Origin: an uncultured Flavobacteriia bacterium
GTDB lineage: Bacteria; Bacteroidota; Bacteroidia; Flavobacteriales; Flavobacteriaceae
Length of the DNA: 15,760 nt
Direction: 5' to 3'
Assembly: GCA_946482495.1 (NCBI GenBank)
Contig: CAMLRV010000027.1
Location: forward strand, 1 to 15,760
Each line of letters opens with the position of its first letter. Positions within the stretch are counted from its first letter, which is position 1. Shown piece by piece: positions 1 through 7,465 of the stretch. Below the pieces are notes generated by a model. The model saw only the letters and a program-made list of their open reading frames with translations, ran no database searches and had not been told where the DNA came from. Position numbers and translations under genes: made by a program.

Positions 1-7
1 ATGTCAT
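1..7 (-). CDS. Possible start of a further minus-strand gene, cut by the window edge
   Basis: On the minus strand an ATG (positions 7-5) follows the stop codon of the S41 peptidase gene (11-9) after a single A. Only Met-Thr and one more base are visible, so no product can be named. The spacing is typical of translationally coupled genes in this genome (other genes here overlap or are 1-2 bp apart), which is the only support. It could equally be a chance ATG. Confidence 0.25.
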
Positions 8-8
8 T

Positions 9-1643
9 TTATTTTTTTAAAATTTTAGTATATTCGGTTGGGTTGTTTAAAATTTGTTGTGCTTTTATAACATCAGTATATTTGGTAGAAACATAATCAT
101 AAAACGCTGTTCTATAACCATATCTCAATAATAATTCTTGTAAAAGTAAACGCTTTATTTCGTCTTTGTTTTTATCTAATTCTTTATCTTTAGATTTTTC
201 AATGGCTGTTTCAAGTTGCTTAATTTCAGTAGTTAAATCGCCTTCTATATTATCTTTTTTAGCCGCTTCTAAAAGATTTTTTAAAGATTTATCGGTATTC
301 AGATTGATATCTACTTTCTCTTTTTTCAAATACGCTTTAAACTCGTTAAACTCAGCATCAGAAACACTTGAAACACTTTTTGCATTTGGGTTTCTGTAAA
401 ATAAAACATTTGCAAATTCAAAAACTGCATCAGAATTGGCAATATTCAAAGTAATAGTACTTTTTTTCATATCGGCAATTTCCACATCTGGCAAAACGCC
501 ACCACCATCATAAACGGTTCTTCCGCCTTTCGTTTTAAAAGCATTGTATTCTTTTTCAGTTGTTTTTACCGCTTTTCCATTAGCGTCTTTTTTGCTATAG
601 TTGGTAGCCTGAATACATCTTCCAGAAGGTGTGTAATATTTAGAAATAGTCACTTTTACTTGTGTTCCATAAGTTAAATTAAAAGGTCGTTGTACTAAGC
701 CTTTACCGAAACTTCTATTTCCAACAATAACGGCACGATCTAAATCTTGCAAAGCACCCGAAACAATTTCAGAAGCAGAAGCACTTCTATCGTTCACAAT
801 AATAGCTAAAGGAATTTCAGTATCTACTGGGGTGTTTGTTGTTTTGTAAATACGGTTATGAGTCGTGTTTTTAGATTTTGTTGTGGTTATGATTTCGTCT
901 TTTGGTACGAATAAATTACAAATATTTACCGCTTCATGTAATAATCCACCAGGATTGTCTCTTAAATCTAAGATTATTTTTGTAGCACCTTGTTCTTTTA
1001 AACTTAATAAAGCTGCCTTTGTTTCTGATGAAGCTTTTTCATTAAACTTTTGCAAAACAATATAACCCGTGTTGTTGGCTAAAAGTTTAAAATAAGGAAC
1101 AGCTTTAATTTCCACCTCATCTAAAACAATTTGCCCTTTTTTCTCCACACCTTGACGAAAATAAACTATGTCAATTTTAGTGTTTTTTGCACCTTTAAGT
1201 AATTGAGAAGCATCATCTTTAAAATCTTTCAATGACACATCACCTATTTGAGTAATGACATCACCTGCTCTGAAACCAGCTTTATCTGCTGGCATATTTT
1301 GATAGACTTCTCTTAAAATAATTTTATCGTCTTTACGAGTAATAATAGCGCCAATACCAGTATATTCTCCTGTATTGTTGATTTTAAATTTCAATACATC
1401 TTGTTCATCAAAGTAAACCGTATATGGGTCTAATTCATTCAGCATGCTTTTGATAGCAACATCCATTAAACTTCCAGCATTTGTTTCGTCAACATAATTC
1501 TGATTAACGGTTTTATAAACGCTTGTAAAGATTTCAATTTGTTTGGCTAAGGCAAAAAAATCATTTTGAAAACTTACTGCCACGAATAAAAATCCAGCTA
1601 CAATAGTTGGAATAATTATCTTTTTTTTATTTAAAAAGCTCAT
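9..1643 (-). CDS. S41 family C-terminal processing peptidase with PDZ domain
   Basis: A 544-residue serine protease of the CtpA/Prc family, which trims or degrades periplasmic proteins, often from the C-terminus. An uncleaved signal anchor is visible at about residues 9-25, so the enzyme should sit on the periplasmic face of the inner membrane. A PDZ domain covers about 90-175 (GIGAII, GFRAGDVI) and the S41 domain about 190-390. The Ser/Lys dyad is readable: Ser289 in NDRSASASEI and Lys314 in SFGKG, 25 residues apart as in E. coli Prc (Ser430/Lys455). The substrate-site motif LDLRDNPGG lies at 226-233. The last 120 residues are charged, helical and likely coiled. It lies 64 bp downstream of rnpA on the same strand, and may be co-transcribed or use its own weak promoter. 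Family assignment is firm; substrates are unknown. Confidence 0.95.
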   Translation of the reverse strand: MSFLNKKKIIIPTIVAGFLFVAVSFQNDFFALAKQIEIFTSVYKTVNQNYVDETNAGSLMDVAIKSMLNELDPYTVYFDEQDVLKFKINNTGEYTGIGAIITRKDDKIILREVYQNMPADKAGFRAGDVITQIGDVSLKDFKDDASQLLKGAKNTKIDIVYFRQGVEKKGQIVLDEVEIKAVPYFKLLANNTGYIVLQKFNEKASSETKAALLSLKEQGATKIILDLRDNPGGLLHEAVNICNLFVPKDEIITTTKSKNTTHNRIYKTTNTPVDTEIPLAIIVNDRSASASEIVSGALQDLDRAVIVGNRSFGKGLVQRPFNLTYGTQVKVTISKYYTPSGRCIQATNYSKKDANGKAVKTTEKEYNAFKTKGGRTVYDGGGVLPDVEIADMKKSTITLNIANSDAVFEFANVLFYRNPNAKSVSSVSDAEFNEFKAYLKKEKVDINLNTDKSLKNLLEAAKKDNIEGDLTTEIKQLETAIEKSKDKELDKNKDEIKRLLLQELLLRYGYRTAFYDYVSTKYTDVIKAQQILNNPTEYTKILKK

Positions 1644-1695
1644 GAGTAGTTGTTTATTTTTTTACGAATTTAATTAAAATCTTCAAAAACCAATC

Positions 1696-1703
1696 CAAAG
1701 TTA
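1696..1703 (-). promoter_or_regulatory. Candidate -7 element for the S41 peptidase gene
   Basis: On the minus strand the sequence reads TAACTTTG, an exact match to the Bacteroidota -7 consensus TAnnTTTG. It sits just after the rnpA stop and about 52 bases before the peptidase ATG. I see no TTG at the usual -33 spacing, so this may be a weak promoter or a chance match; read-through from rnpA is the alternative. Confidence 0.35.
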
Positions 1704-1707
1704 TAAT

Positions 1708-2082
1708 TTACTTAACGGTTTCGTTAAATTTTTGAAATAATTGAATGGTTTTTTCTTCAATTTCTTGGTAGGTAAGTTTCTCTTTTGTTTGATAAAAAAA
1801 CATGAAAGCGTAAGGTTTTTCAAGCTTTTCTTTTAACAAATTTTGGTTCAATCGGTAACATTCTCTCAATACTCTTTTAAAATAATTTCGATCTACTGCT
1901 TTTTTAAAATATTTTTTAGAAACAGAAACGCCGAAAAGGATTTTCTCTGAATTATTTTCATCTGTATTTTCTACATAAACCAAACGCAATGGATATTTTG
2001 AAACAGATTTCCCTTTAGAAAAAAGGAGATCTATTGCTTTTTTACTTTTAAGTTTTTCGTTTTTTGGATAAGAGAATTGCAT
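1708..2082 (-). CDS. rnpA: Ribonuclease P protein component
   Basis: A 124-residue basic protein, normal length for RnpA, the protein subunit that binds the catalytic RNA of RNase P and helps remove 5' leaders from precursor tRNAs in the cytoplasm. The N-terminus (FSYPKNEKLKSKKAI) is the usual start of the family. The RNR signature is clear at about residues 60-74 (KKAVDRNYFKRVLRE), and GVSVSKK just before it forms the preceding strand. No other start codon fits better. The neighbouring rpmH (ribosomal protein L34), found beside rnpA in many bacteria, is absent here. Instead rnpA lies between a T9SS cargo gene and the S41 peptidase. A near-perfect -7 promoter element ends only 4 bases before the ATG, suggesting a leaderless mRNA. 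Confidence 0.96.
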   Translation of the reverse strand: MQFSYPKNEKLKSKKAIDLLFSKGKSVSKYPLRLVYVENTDENNSEKILFGVSVSKKYFKKAVDRNYFKRVLRECYRLNQNLLKEKLEKPYAFMFFYQTKEKLTYQEIEEKTIQLFQKFNETVK

Positions 2083-2086
2083 AGTA

Positions 2087-2094
2087 CAAATGTA
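2087..2094 (-). promoter_or_regulatory. rnpA promoter, -7 element (likely leaderless transcript)
   Basis: On the minus strand TACATTTG matches TAnnTTTG exactly. Only four bases (TACT) separate it from the rnpA ATG. Because transcription in Bacteroidota usually starts a few bases after this element, the start site should fall on or next to the initiation codon. A TTG at -33 is not evident; that region is occupied by the upstream terminator hairpin. Confidence 0.6.
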
Positions 2095-2095
2095 T

Positions 2096-2133
2096 AAAAA
2101 AAAGCCGTCTTGTTTTTTTAACAGTACGGCTTT
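2096..2133 (-). terminator. Intrinsic terminator after the T9SS cargo gene
   Basis: An inverted repeat AAAGCCGT (2101-2108) / ACGGCTTT (2126-2133) forms an 8-bp stem. After one mismatch it continues for five more pairs, one of them G.U (2110-2114 with 2120-2124), around a 5-base loop. On the minus strand the stem is followed by an unbroken T tract down to 2096. This is a classic Rho-independent terminator for the gene ending at 2159. The other strand has only TTTAATTT after the stem, so termination in the plus direction would be weaker. Confidence 0.85.
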
Positions 2134-2158
2134 AATTTAACCTTTATAAATGAGGTGT

Positions 2159-5100
2159 TTAATTTTTGATAATTCTTTTGGTAATGGTGTTATTTTCAGT
2201 AGCAATCTTTATAAAATAAATACCATTTGAAGCGTTAGATAAGTCGATATTAGTTCGGTTATCACTTATTTCTAATTTATTTTTTTGAAGAATTAATTTA
2301 CCTGTGATGTCGTAAACTTCCATTTTTGTTGGATTTAAGTTTCCAAAAGCAATATTAAAAATTCCTCTTGAAGGATTTGGATATACGGCAATTTGATTGA
2401 CTTCAAAACTTTCAGCAGATAAAACCCCATTAATTACAAAATCATCTACATTCGCACCCAATTGATTTACAGAACCATCTGAGTGAAAAACGATTCTAAA
2501 AATAATATTAGTTTCTGCGTTTAAAGCGGTTAATGGATACGAATAAGTGGTCATAGTTGTATTTGTACCTGTCCATTGTCCGCCAGGGCAATTGTTACAA
2601 TCTGTTCCGGAAGTTAATGGTGTTCGGTTACTGTTATACCAACCTGCACCCATCGTTCCTAATAAATTCCAAGTTGCTCCGAAATTAGTACTATATTCTA
2701 CGTAAACAATATCCCAGTTTAATTCGGTATCAAAGCCTAATTTGAAATTAATTACTGGATTGGTGATGTTACTTAAATTATAACATTGTGATACGATGTG
2801 AGTTTTAACGTTATCTGCATAATTTCCAGAAGTGTTGGTAACATATGCCGTATTTCCAGAAGTGTTTAATAACCCTGAAGTTCTGTTTCCTCTCACCCAT
2901 CCAGTTCCTTCAGACATCACAATTAACTCGTCAGTTGTATTTGTAAATGGATTAACAACTCCAGAAACACCAAAATCATTTGTGTAAAATGAAGTACTTC
3001 CTGTGTTATTATCTGAATACGCATCACCAGTTGTAGTCACTGTAAAATTTAAAGAGTGAGCACCTCTAGTTGTAGTCACTGCTGGTAAATCTATTGTTTG
3101 ATTTTGAGAAGCGGCAATGCTTCCAGACCAGTTGTAAACAAAAGGAGTTGCATCAACAGTGTAATTTACTGCTACACTTGTTATTGTTGTTGAACCTCCA
3201 TTTTTTACCACAATTTGAGGAGACACTGAAGCACCACAATTGATATTTATAGTTGGATTATTTACAGTCATGAATTTAACATCTGTCGGCGGAATTTGAA
3301 TTGGAATATCCGATTGCCAAATACCACGTCCATATGTCGCAGCAATAATTTTAGAATCTTCTAAATTGATTTCTAAATCTCTTACCGGTACATTCGGTAA
3401 ATTCGTATCAAATGGTTGCCATGTTGTCATGGTATCATCTGTATAATAAACACCTAAACTCGTTCCTACATATAAAGGGTTATCGGTATTTCTTCCTTGA
3501 TGGACGATACAATTTTTACCAATTGCTGGTAATCCAGTAGCAATAGCTGTAAATGCAGAACCACCATTAGTAGAGCGTAGTGCATTTCCTGTTGTTCCAC
3601 TAGTTGTTAAATAAACAATACTGCTATTTGTGGAATGCACTACAACTGAAGTAATACTCGCTGAGGCGGTATAAACGCTAGTGAATGTTACACCCGCATT
3701 TGTACTTTTGTATAAAGTGGATCCATTTACCACGTAAATAATATTATCGTTGGAAGGGTCAATAGTTACAATTTCAAGATTACCAGTACCTACTGAATTA
3801 GTACTTTGTTGCACCCAAGCACCACTCACTAATTTATATAAAGCATCAAATCCAGAATACATATTTCCCTGGCTATCACCTCTTAGCGGCGTAATCCAGT
3901 TTCCATCTATTCCACCAGGAGATCCTACACTTCCCGACATGCTATTTCCAGCATTATTCGAAATATACATAGAACTTCCATTTTGGATAAATCCATAATA
4001 TAAACTACTATTAGCCTGGCTAACTGCAGCATCCATTCCGTCTGCACCATAATAATTTTTCCAAGCAGAATTACTAAAAGCATAACCTCCATTATCTTGA
4101 AGTCCACCCACCATATTTCCAGCAGAACTCTTAGAAACAGAAACTCTATAAAACTGGCTAATTTGTAATCCTCCAGTTAAATCTGAAAAATCGGTTCCAT
4201 TATTACTACTCACATAAACTCCTCCATCACTTCCACAGAATAATTTTCCATTTAAAAATTGTAAGAAATGAATATCTGCATGAGTATATGACGCAGCGGT
4301 TGGTGAACTCCAGTTGTTTACTTTCGTAACAGCTGCTCCTCCATTTGTAGATTTCCAAACATTTAAACAACCTGTAAAAATTAAATCAGCATTGGTATCT
4401 GAAACCGCTAAAGCTAAGTCGTACCAACCTTGTGTTGATTCTAAGAAGTCTGTAGTTCCTGAAGTTTTTGTAAATGTTGTACCGCTATCAGTAGAACGAT
4501 AAATTCCATTTAAAGCATAGGATGTATTTACACTTAAAACGTACACATATGCACTATTTGCAGGTGTAACATCTAATATCATTCTACCAGTAGAAGCTGC
4601 TGCGGATAATCCGGAAGTTATGTTAGTAAATGTATCTCCAGTATTTGTTGATTTATAAAATCTGCTTCCAGTTGTAGCATAAACAATAGTTGGATCTGTT
4701 GGTTTAAATCGTACTGAACCTTGAGAAAAATCTCCTGTTTGTTCTACTGTCCAAGATGTTCCGCCATTTATAGTTCTGTACAAACCAGCAGAAGTAGCAC
4801 AAAGAATAATTTGATTGTTTGTGGGATGAATAATCAAATCGCCAGCAAAATTACCTGTTCCTGTAAATGATAATCCAGTTGTATTCCAATTTAAACCACC
4901 ATCTGTGGATTTTAAAACACCAACAGAATAGGTATCAGAAGCATCTTTATCACCTGTAGCAATGTAAATAACGTTTGAATTAGTTGGATCCACTACAATT
5001 CCAGAAACACCAATTTGTGGCAATTCATCTGAAAGTGGTGTCCAAGTTGTACCATTATTTATTGATTTCCAAATTCCTCCAGCTGGAGCACCGATGTAAA

Positions 5101-5539
5101 TTGTATTTGCATTACTAGGGTCAATTGCCACAACAGTAACTCTACCTTGTCCTGACGACCAAGAACCAGTATTGGTATGAGTAAAAGGACCTACAGGTTG
5201 CCAGTTACTTGGGGGTAAAACTAATAATGCATTATTTTTATTAGCTTTACTATTATTTTTTTCTTGCCAAGCTGCCCAAATTTGTTGCGGGGTAATTATG
5301 GTTCCATCAGGGTTTAACTGATTTTCATAAAAACTTTCCCATCTTTTAAAAGGTTTGTAACCGCTTCCTTTTTTGTTTCGATCATGGGTTTTCCAATACT
5401 CATTAAAAACTTCAATGTCATTTTTAAAGGTGTTGTTTTTTGAATTCGGATTTTCGCTTTTCCATGGGGCGTTGCTGTTAAATTGGGAGAATCCAACAGT
5501 GGAAATTAGCAAAAACAATGATAAGTAGGTGTTTTTCAT
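2159..5539 (-). CDS. Secreted beta-propeller (Asp-box/VPS10-like) protein with T9SS type A sorting domain
   Basis: A 1126-residue exported protein. Residues 1-19 form a signal peptide ending GFSQ. From about 115 to 745 there are at least ten Asp-box-like turns, S/T-x-D/N-x-G-x-T-W/F, for example at 159-166, 211-218, 256-263, 297-304, 349-356, 445-451, 612-619 and 656-663, plus GGLQDNG at 478-484. These indicate one or two multi-bladed propellers related to sortilin/GH74-type repeats. Residues 755-850 resemble a CARDB/Ig-like domain and 850-1040 a jelly-roll-like module with C919, C980 and C983. The C-terminus from about 1050 (VYPNPSRG to KRIIKN) is a type A sorting domain, recognised by the type IX secretion system and removed at the surface. 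I see no catalytic motif, so adhesion or glycan binding is as likely as enzyme activity. It is transcribed divergently from the SCO gene and ends at a strong terminator. Confidence 0.9.
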   Translation of the reverse strand: MKNTYLSLFLLISTVGFSQFNSNAPWKSENPNSKNNTFKNDIEVFNEYWKTHDRNKKGSGYKPFKRWESFYENQLNPDGTIITPQQIWAAWQEKNNSKANKNNALLVLPPSNWQPVGPFTHTNTGSWSSGQGRVTVVAIDPSNANTIYIGAPAGGIWKSINNGTTWTPLSDELPQIGVSGIVVDPTNSNVIYIATGDKDASDTYSVGVLKSTDGGLNWNTTGLSFTGTGNFAGDLIIHPTNNQIILCATSAGLYRTINGGTSWTVEQTGDFSQGSVRFKPTDPTIVYATTGSRFYKSTNTGDTFTNITSGLSAAASTGRMILDVTPANSAYVYVLSVNTSYALNGIYRSTDSGTTFTKTSGTTDFLESTQGWYDLALAVSDTNADLIFTGCLNVWKSTNGGAAVTKVNNWSSPTAASYTHADIHFLQFLNGKLFCGSDGGVYVSSNNGTDFSDLTGGLQISQFYRVSVSKSSAGNMVGGLQDNGGYAFSNSAWKNYYGADGMDAAVSQANSSLYYGFIQNGSSMYISNNAGNSMSGSVGSPGGIDGNWITPLRGDSQGNMYSGFDALYKLVSGAWVQQSTNSVGTGNLEIVTIDPSNDNIIYVVNGSTLYKSTNAGVTFTSVYTASASITSVVVHSTNSSIVYLTTSGTTGNALRSTNGGSAFTAIATGLPAIGKNCIVHQGRNTDNPLYVGTSLGVYYTDDTMTTWQPFDTNLPNVPVRDLEINLEDSKIIAATYGRGIWQSDIPIQIPPTDVKFMTVNNPTININCGASVSPQIVVKNGGSTTITSVAVNYTVDATPFVYNWSGSIAASQNQTIDLPAVTTTRGAHSLNFTVTTTGDAYSDNNTGSTSFYTNDFGVSGVVNPFTNTTDELIVMSEGTGWVRGNRTSGLLNTSGNTAYVTNTSGNYADNVKTHIVSQCYNLSNITNPVINFKLGFDTELNWDIVYVEYSTNFGATWNLLGTMGAGWYNSNRTPLTSGTDCNNCPGGQWTGTNTTMTTYSYPLTALNAETNIIFRIVFHSDGSVNQLGANVDDFVINGVLSAESFEVNQIAVYPNPSRGIFNIAFGNLNPTKMEVYDITGKLILQKNKLEISDNRTNIDLSNASNGIYFIKIATENNTITKRIIKN

Positions 5540-5564
5540 TGTGTTAGTTATTTGTTTAGTTTAG

Positions 5565-5572
5565 CAAACATA
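5565..5572 (-). promoter_or_regulatory. Promoter -7 element for the T9SS cargo gene
   Basis: On the minus strand TATGTTTG matches TAnnTTTG exactly and ends 25 bases before the ATG at 5539, giving a leader of roughly 20 bases. A clear TTG at -33 is not visible. Confidence 0.55.
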
Positions 5573-5637
5573 ATAAAAAATATGTGAAAAAGGCTCTATA
5601 AATTGTTAAAAACTTTAATTCTAACAGCAAGTTTTTA

Positions 5638-5645
5638 TACTTTTG
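5638..5645 (+). promoter_or_regulatory. Promoter -7 element for the SCO gene
   Basis: TACTTTTG matches TAnnTTTG exactly, 16 bases before the ATG at 5662. A TTA at 5615-5617, 20 bases upstream, could serve as a degenerate -33 element (consensus TTG). The predicted leader is only about 10 bases. Confidence 0.55.
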
Positions 5646-5661
5646 CAACAAAATTTTAAAA

Positions 5662-6336
5662 ATGTTTAAAAGCAAAATATTTACAGTTTTCTTCATAAGT
5701 TTATTAGTGGTAATTTTTTTTTCTATTTATACTCTTATTAACAGAAAAACATTACCCATAATTACCCCAAGAGATGTAAATCCTGAATTAGTCGATTCAC
5801 TTGTGCAACATATTGGTTATAATCATAAAATTGCGCCTTTTGCCTTTACCAATCAGAATGGAAAAACCATTACAAATAAAGATTATGAAGGAAAAATTTA
5901 TGTAGCCGATTTCTTTTTTACGACATGCCAAACAATTTGCCCAAAAATGACTAGAAACATGGTTTGGTTGCAAGATAAAATTAAAGACAATCCGAAAGTA
6001 AAATTACTTTCACACTCAATATTTCCAGATGAAGATACCGTTGAAGTGTTGAAAAATTACGCGAAAGAAAAAGGGGTGATTGATTCAAAATGGAATTTAG
6101 TAACTGGAAACCAGAAAGAGATTTTCAAAATTGCGCGTCAATCATATTTAGTTGTAAAAACAGGAAAACCTGAAGAAATGTACGATATGGTGCACACGGA
6201 AAATTTCGTTTTAGTGGATCAAAAAGGAAGAATTAGAGGTTTTTATAATGGATTAAACATCGATAAAAACGTAAAAGGCGAACAAAACTTAACGCAGTTA
6301 TTGGAAGATATTGAGTATTTGTCTGAAAAAGATTAA
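5662..6336 (+). CDS. SCO1/SenC family copper-binding thiol protein
   Basis: A 224-residue thioredoxin-fold protein. SCO proteins deliver copper to, or keep reduced, the CuA site of cytochrome c oxidase, and act at the outer face of the inner membrane. One membrane anchor is visible at about residues 7-25. The copper ligands are present: Cys89 and Cys93 in the CxxxCP motif (CQTICPKM) and His178 in VHTENFVLVD. The thioredoxin-fold core runs from about 55 to 220 (FTNQNGKTITNKDYEGKIYV, LSHSIFPDEDT, LVDQKGRIRGFYNG). Length is normal for bacterial SCO proteins. The start is supported by the promoter 16 bases upstream. No oxidase subunit gene lies nearby, so the target is inferred from the family only. 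Its stop overlaps the stop of the convergent gene by 4 bp. Confidence 0.93.
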   Translation: MFKSKIFTVFFISLLVVIFFSIYTLINRKTLPIITPRDVNPELVDSLVQHIGYNHKIAPFAFTNQNGKTITNKDYEGKIYVADFFFTTCQTICPKMTRNMVWLQDKIKDNPKVKLLSHSIFPDEDTVEVLKNYAKEKGVIDSKWNLVTGNQKEIFKIARQSYLVVKTGKPEEMYDMVHTENFVLVDQKGRIRGFYNGLNIDKNVKGEQNLTQLLEDIEYLSEKD

Positions 6337-7463
6337 TTGTATTTCATCTTTCTTAAAATTCTCAAACTGTCTTTAAAATAAAGATATACTAGTGGATTTT
6401 TATACGTTTTTAATACACTTTTAGCGTCAATCAATTTGTGCTTCGCGTCTTTAAAATCGTTTAAATAACAAATCATTAAAATGTGTGGAATTCTAAGTAC
6501 TTCTTCTTCGGAAACTTCTTTGTTTTTATGCAATTTCTGAATTGTAATTAGTACCGAATTGTAAATATGATGCAGTAATTTTTTGTTGTATTGTGGCGGT
6601 TCAAACAACATTTCAGTTTCTATTTTATAATAACCATTATCAAAGAATGAGAAGGTGAGTTTTTCTAAAGGATAATAACTCGTTTTATCGTTTAAGCCTA
6701 ATTTCACAAATTCAGTAATTGTAAAACTGTCTTCATCATAACTAATTACCACTTCATCTTGATTGGAATAAAACAATTTAATTTGTTCATTTACTAATTC
6801 AATATCTACTCGAGAAAAATAGGTTTCGTTTCTCAACTTATTTTTTTTCCCAGCCCAACACACCACAAAATTTTCTTTAAAAACCTGGTATTGATTATCT
6901 AAATCTTTGTGTCGCACCGTGATAAAATCTAATACACCATCTAAAGTATGTTGGATGTTATTTCTCGAATTATTTTCAATACTAATTACCGTTTCTACAT
7001 TCGATTTAGAAGCGGAAATTTTTTCTTCTGTTGCTAAAGTATTGCTGCCAATTCGAATAAAAGTACTTCCCGAAAAAATAGTGTAAATGTTTTTCTTAAA
7101 AAAAGAAACTTTATTTTTTGGTTTAATCGTTACCAAACCTACCACTTTTTCCTTTGGTAAATTCGGAAATGGAATGTTTTCGTAAGCAATTTTTGGTGGA
7201 TTCTCTAAATAAGCATTAACTAAATTCTGAATCCGACTATCGTCAAAAAAATCATCACCTACAATTTCATTGGTGTCGTCTTCTACACCAACCACAATGT
7301 ACGAATTGTTAAACGGATTGGAATTAGATAATGCACAAATATGTTTTAAAAACTTTCCTTTTCCTTCTTTGGAATGCAAATTCAATTGACGTTTTTTATC
7401 ATAAAAACTGTTTTCGTTATTATGTGCCAATAAATTTTTAATAAGGAGCCTTTTATTTATCAT
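6333..7463 (-). CDS. AlbA_2 (Schlafen-type) domain protein
   Basis: A 376-residue protein whose first 150 residues look like the AlbA_2/Schlafen nucleic-acid-binding domain: FLKHICALSNSN (about 38-49), YIVVGVEDDTNEIVGDDFF (about 55-73) and an IRIGS strand near 136-140. Databases often label such proteins 'ATP-binding', but I see no Walker or GHKL motif, so that label is not supported here. The usual acidic E-x-K pocket near the N-terminus appears altered (ENSFYDKKRQLNL). Residues 170-376 match no domain I recognise and are rich in aromatic and charged residues, with a basic C-terminus. There is no signal peptide, so it should be cytoplasmic. The ATG is 2 bp after the stop of the aldo/keto reductase gene, which implies co-transcription and coupled translation. 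The role is unknown; binding to RNA or DNA is inferred from the fold. Confidence 0.75.
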   Translation of the reverse strand: MINKRLLIKNLLAHNNENSFYDKKRQLNLHSKEGKGKFLKHICALSNSNPFNNSYIVVGVEDDTNEIVGDDFFDDSRIQNLVNAYLENPPKIAYENIPFPNLPKEKVVGLVTIKPKNKVSFFKKNIYTIFSGSTFIRIGSNTLATEEKISASKSNVETVISIENNSRNNIQHTLDGVLDFITVRHKDLDNQYQVFKENFVVCWAGKKNKLRNETYFSRVDIELVNEQIKLFYSNQDEVVISYDEDSFTITEFVKLGLNDKTSYYPLEKLTFSFFDNGYYKIETEMLFEPPQYNKKLLHHIYNSVLITIQKLHKNKEVSEEEVLRIPHILMICYLNDFKDAKHKLIDAKSVLKTYKNPLVYLYFKDSLRILRKMKYN

Positions 7464-7465
7464 TT

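Noticed and set aside
3750..4502. Short open frames on both strands inside the T9SS gene
   Set aside because: They lie wholly within a long gene with clear domains and repeats; none has a family-like sequence or its own leader.
4200..5150. Recurrent similar segments that might suggest a CRISPR or DNA tandem repeat
   Set aside because: The similarity is at the protein level (Asp-box propeller blades), with diverged DNA and no regular repeat-spacer length.
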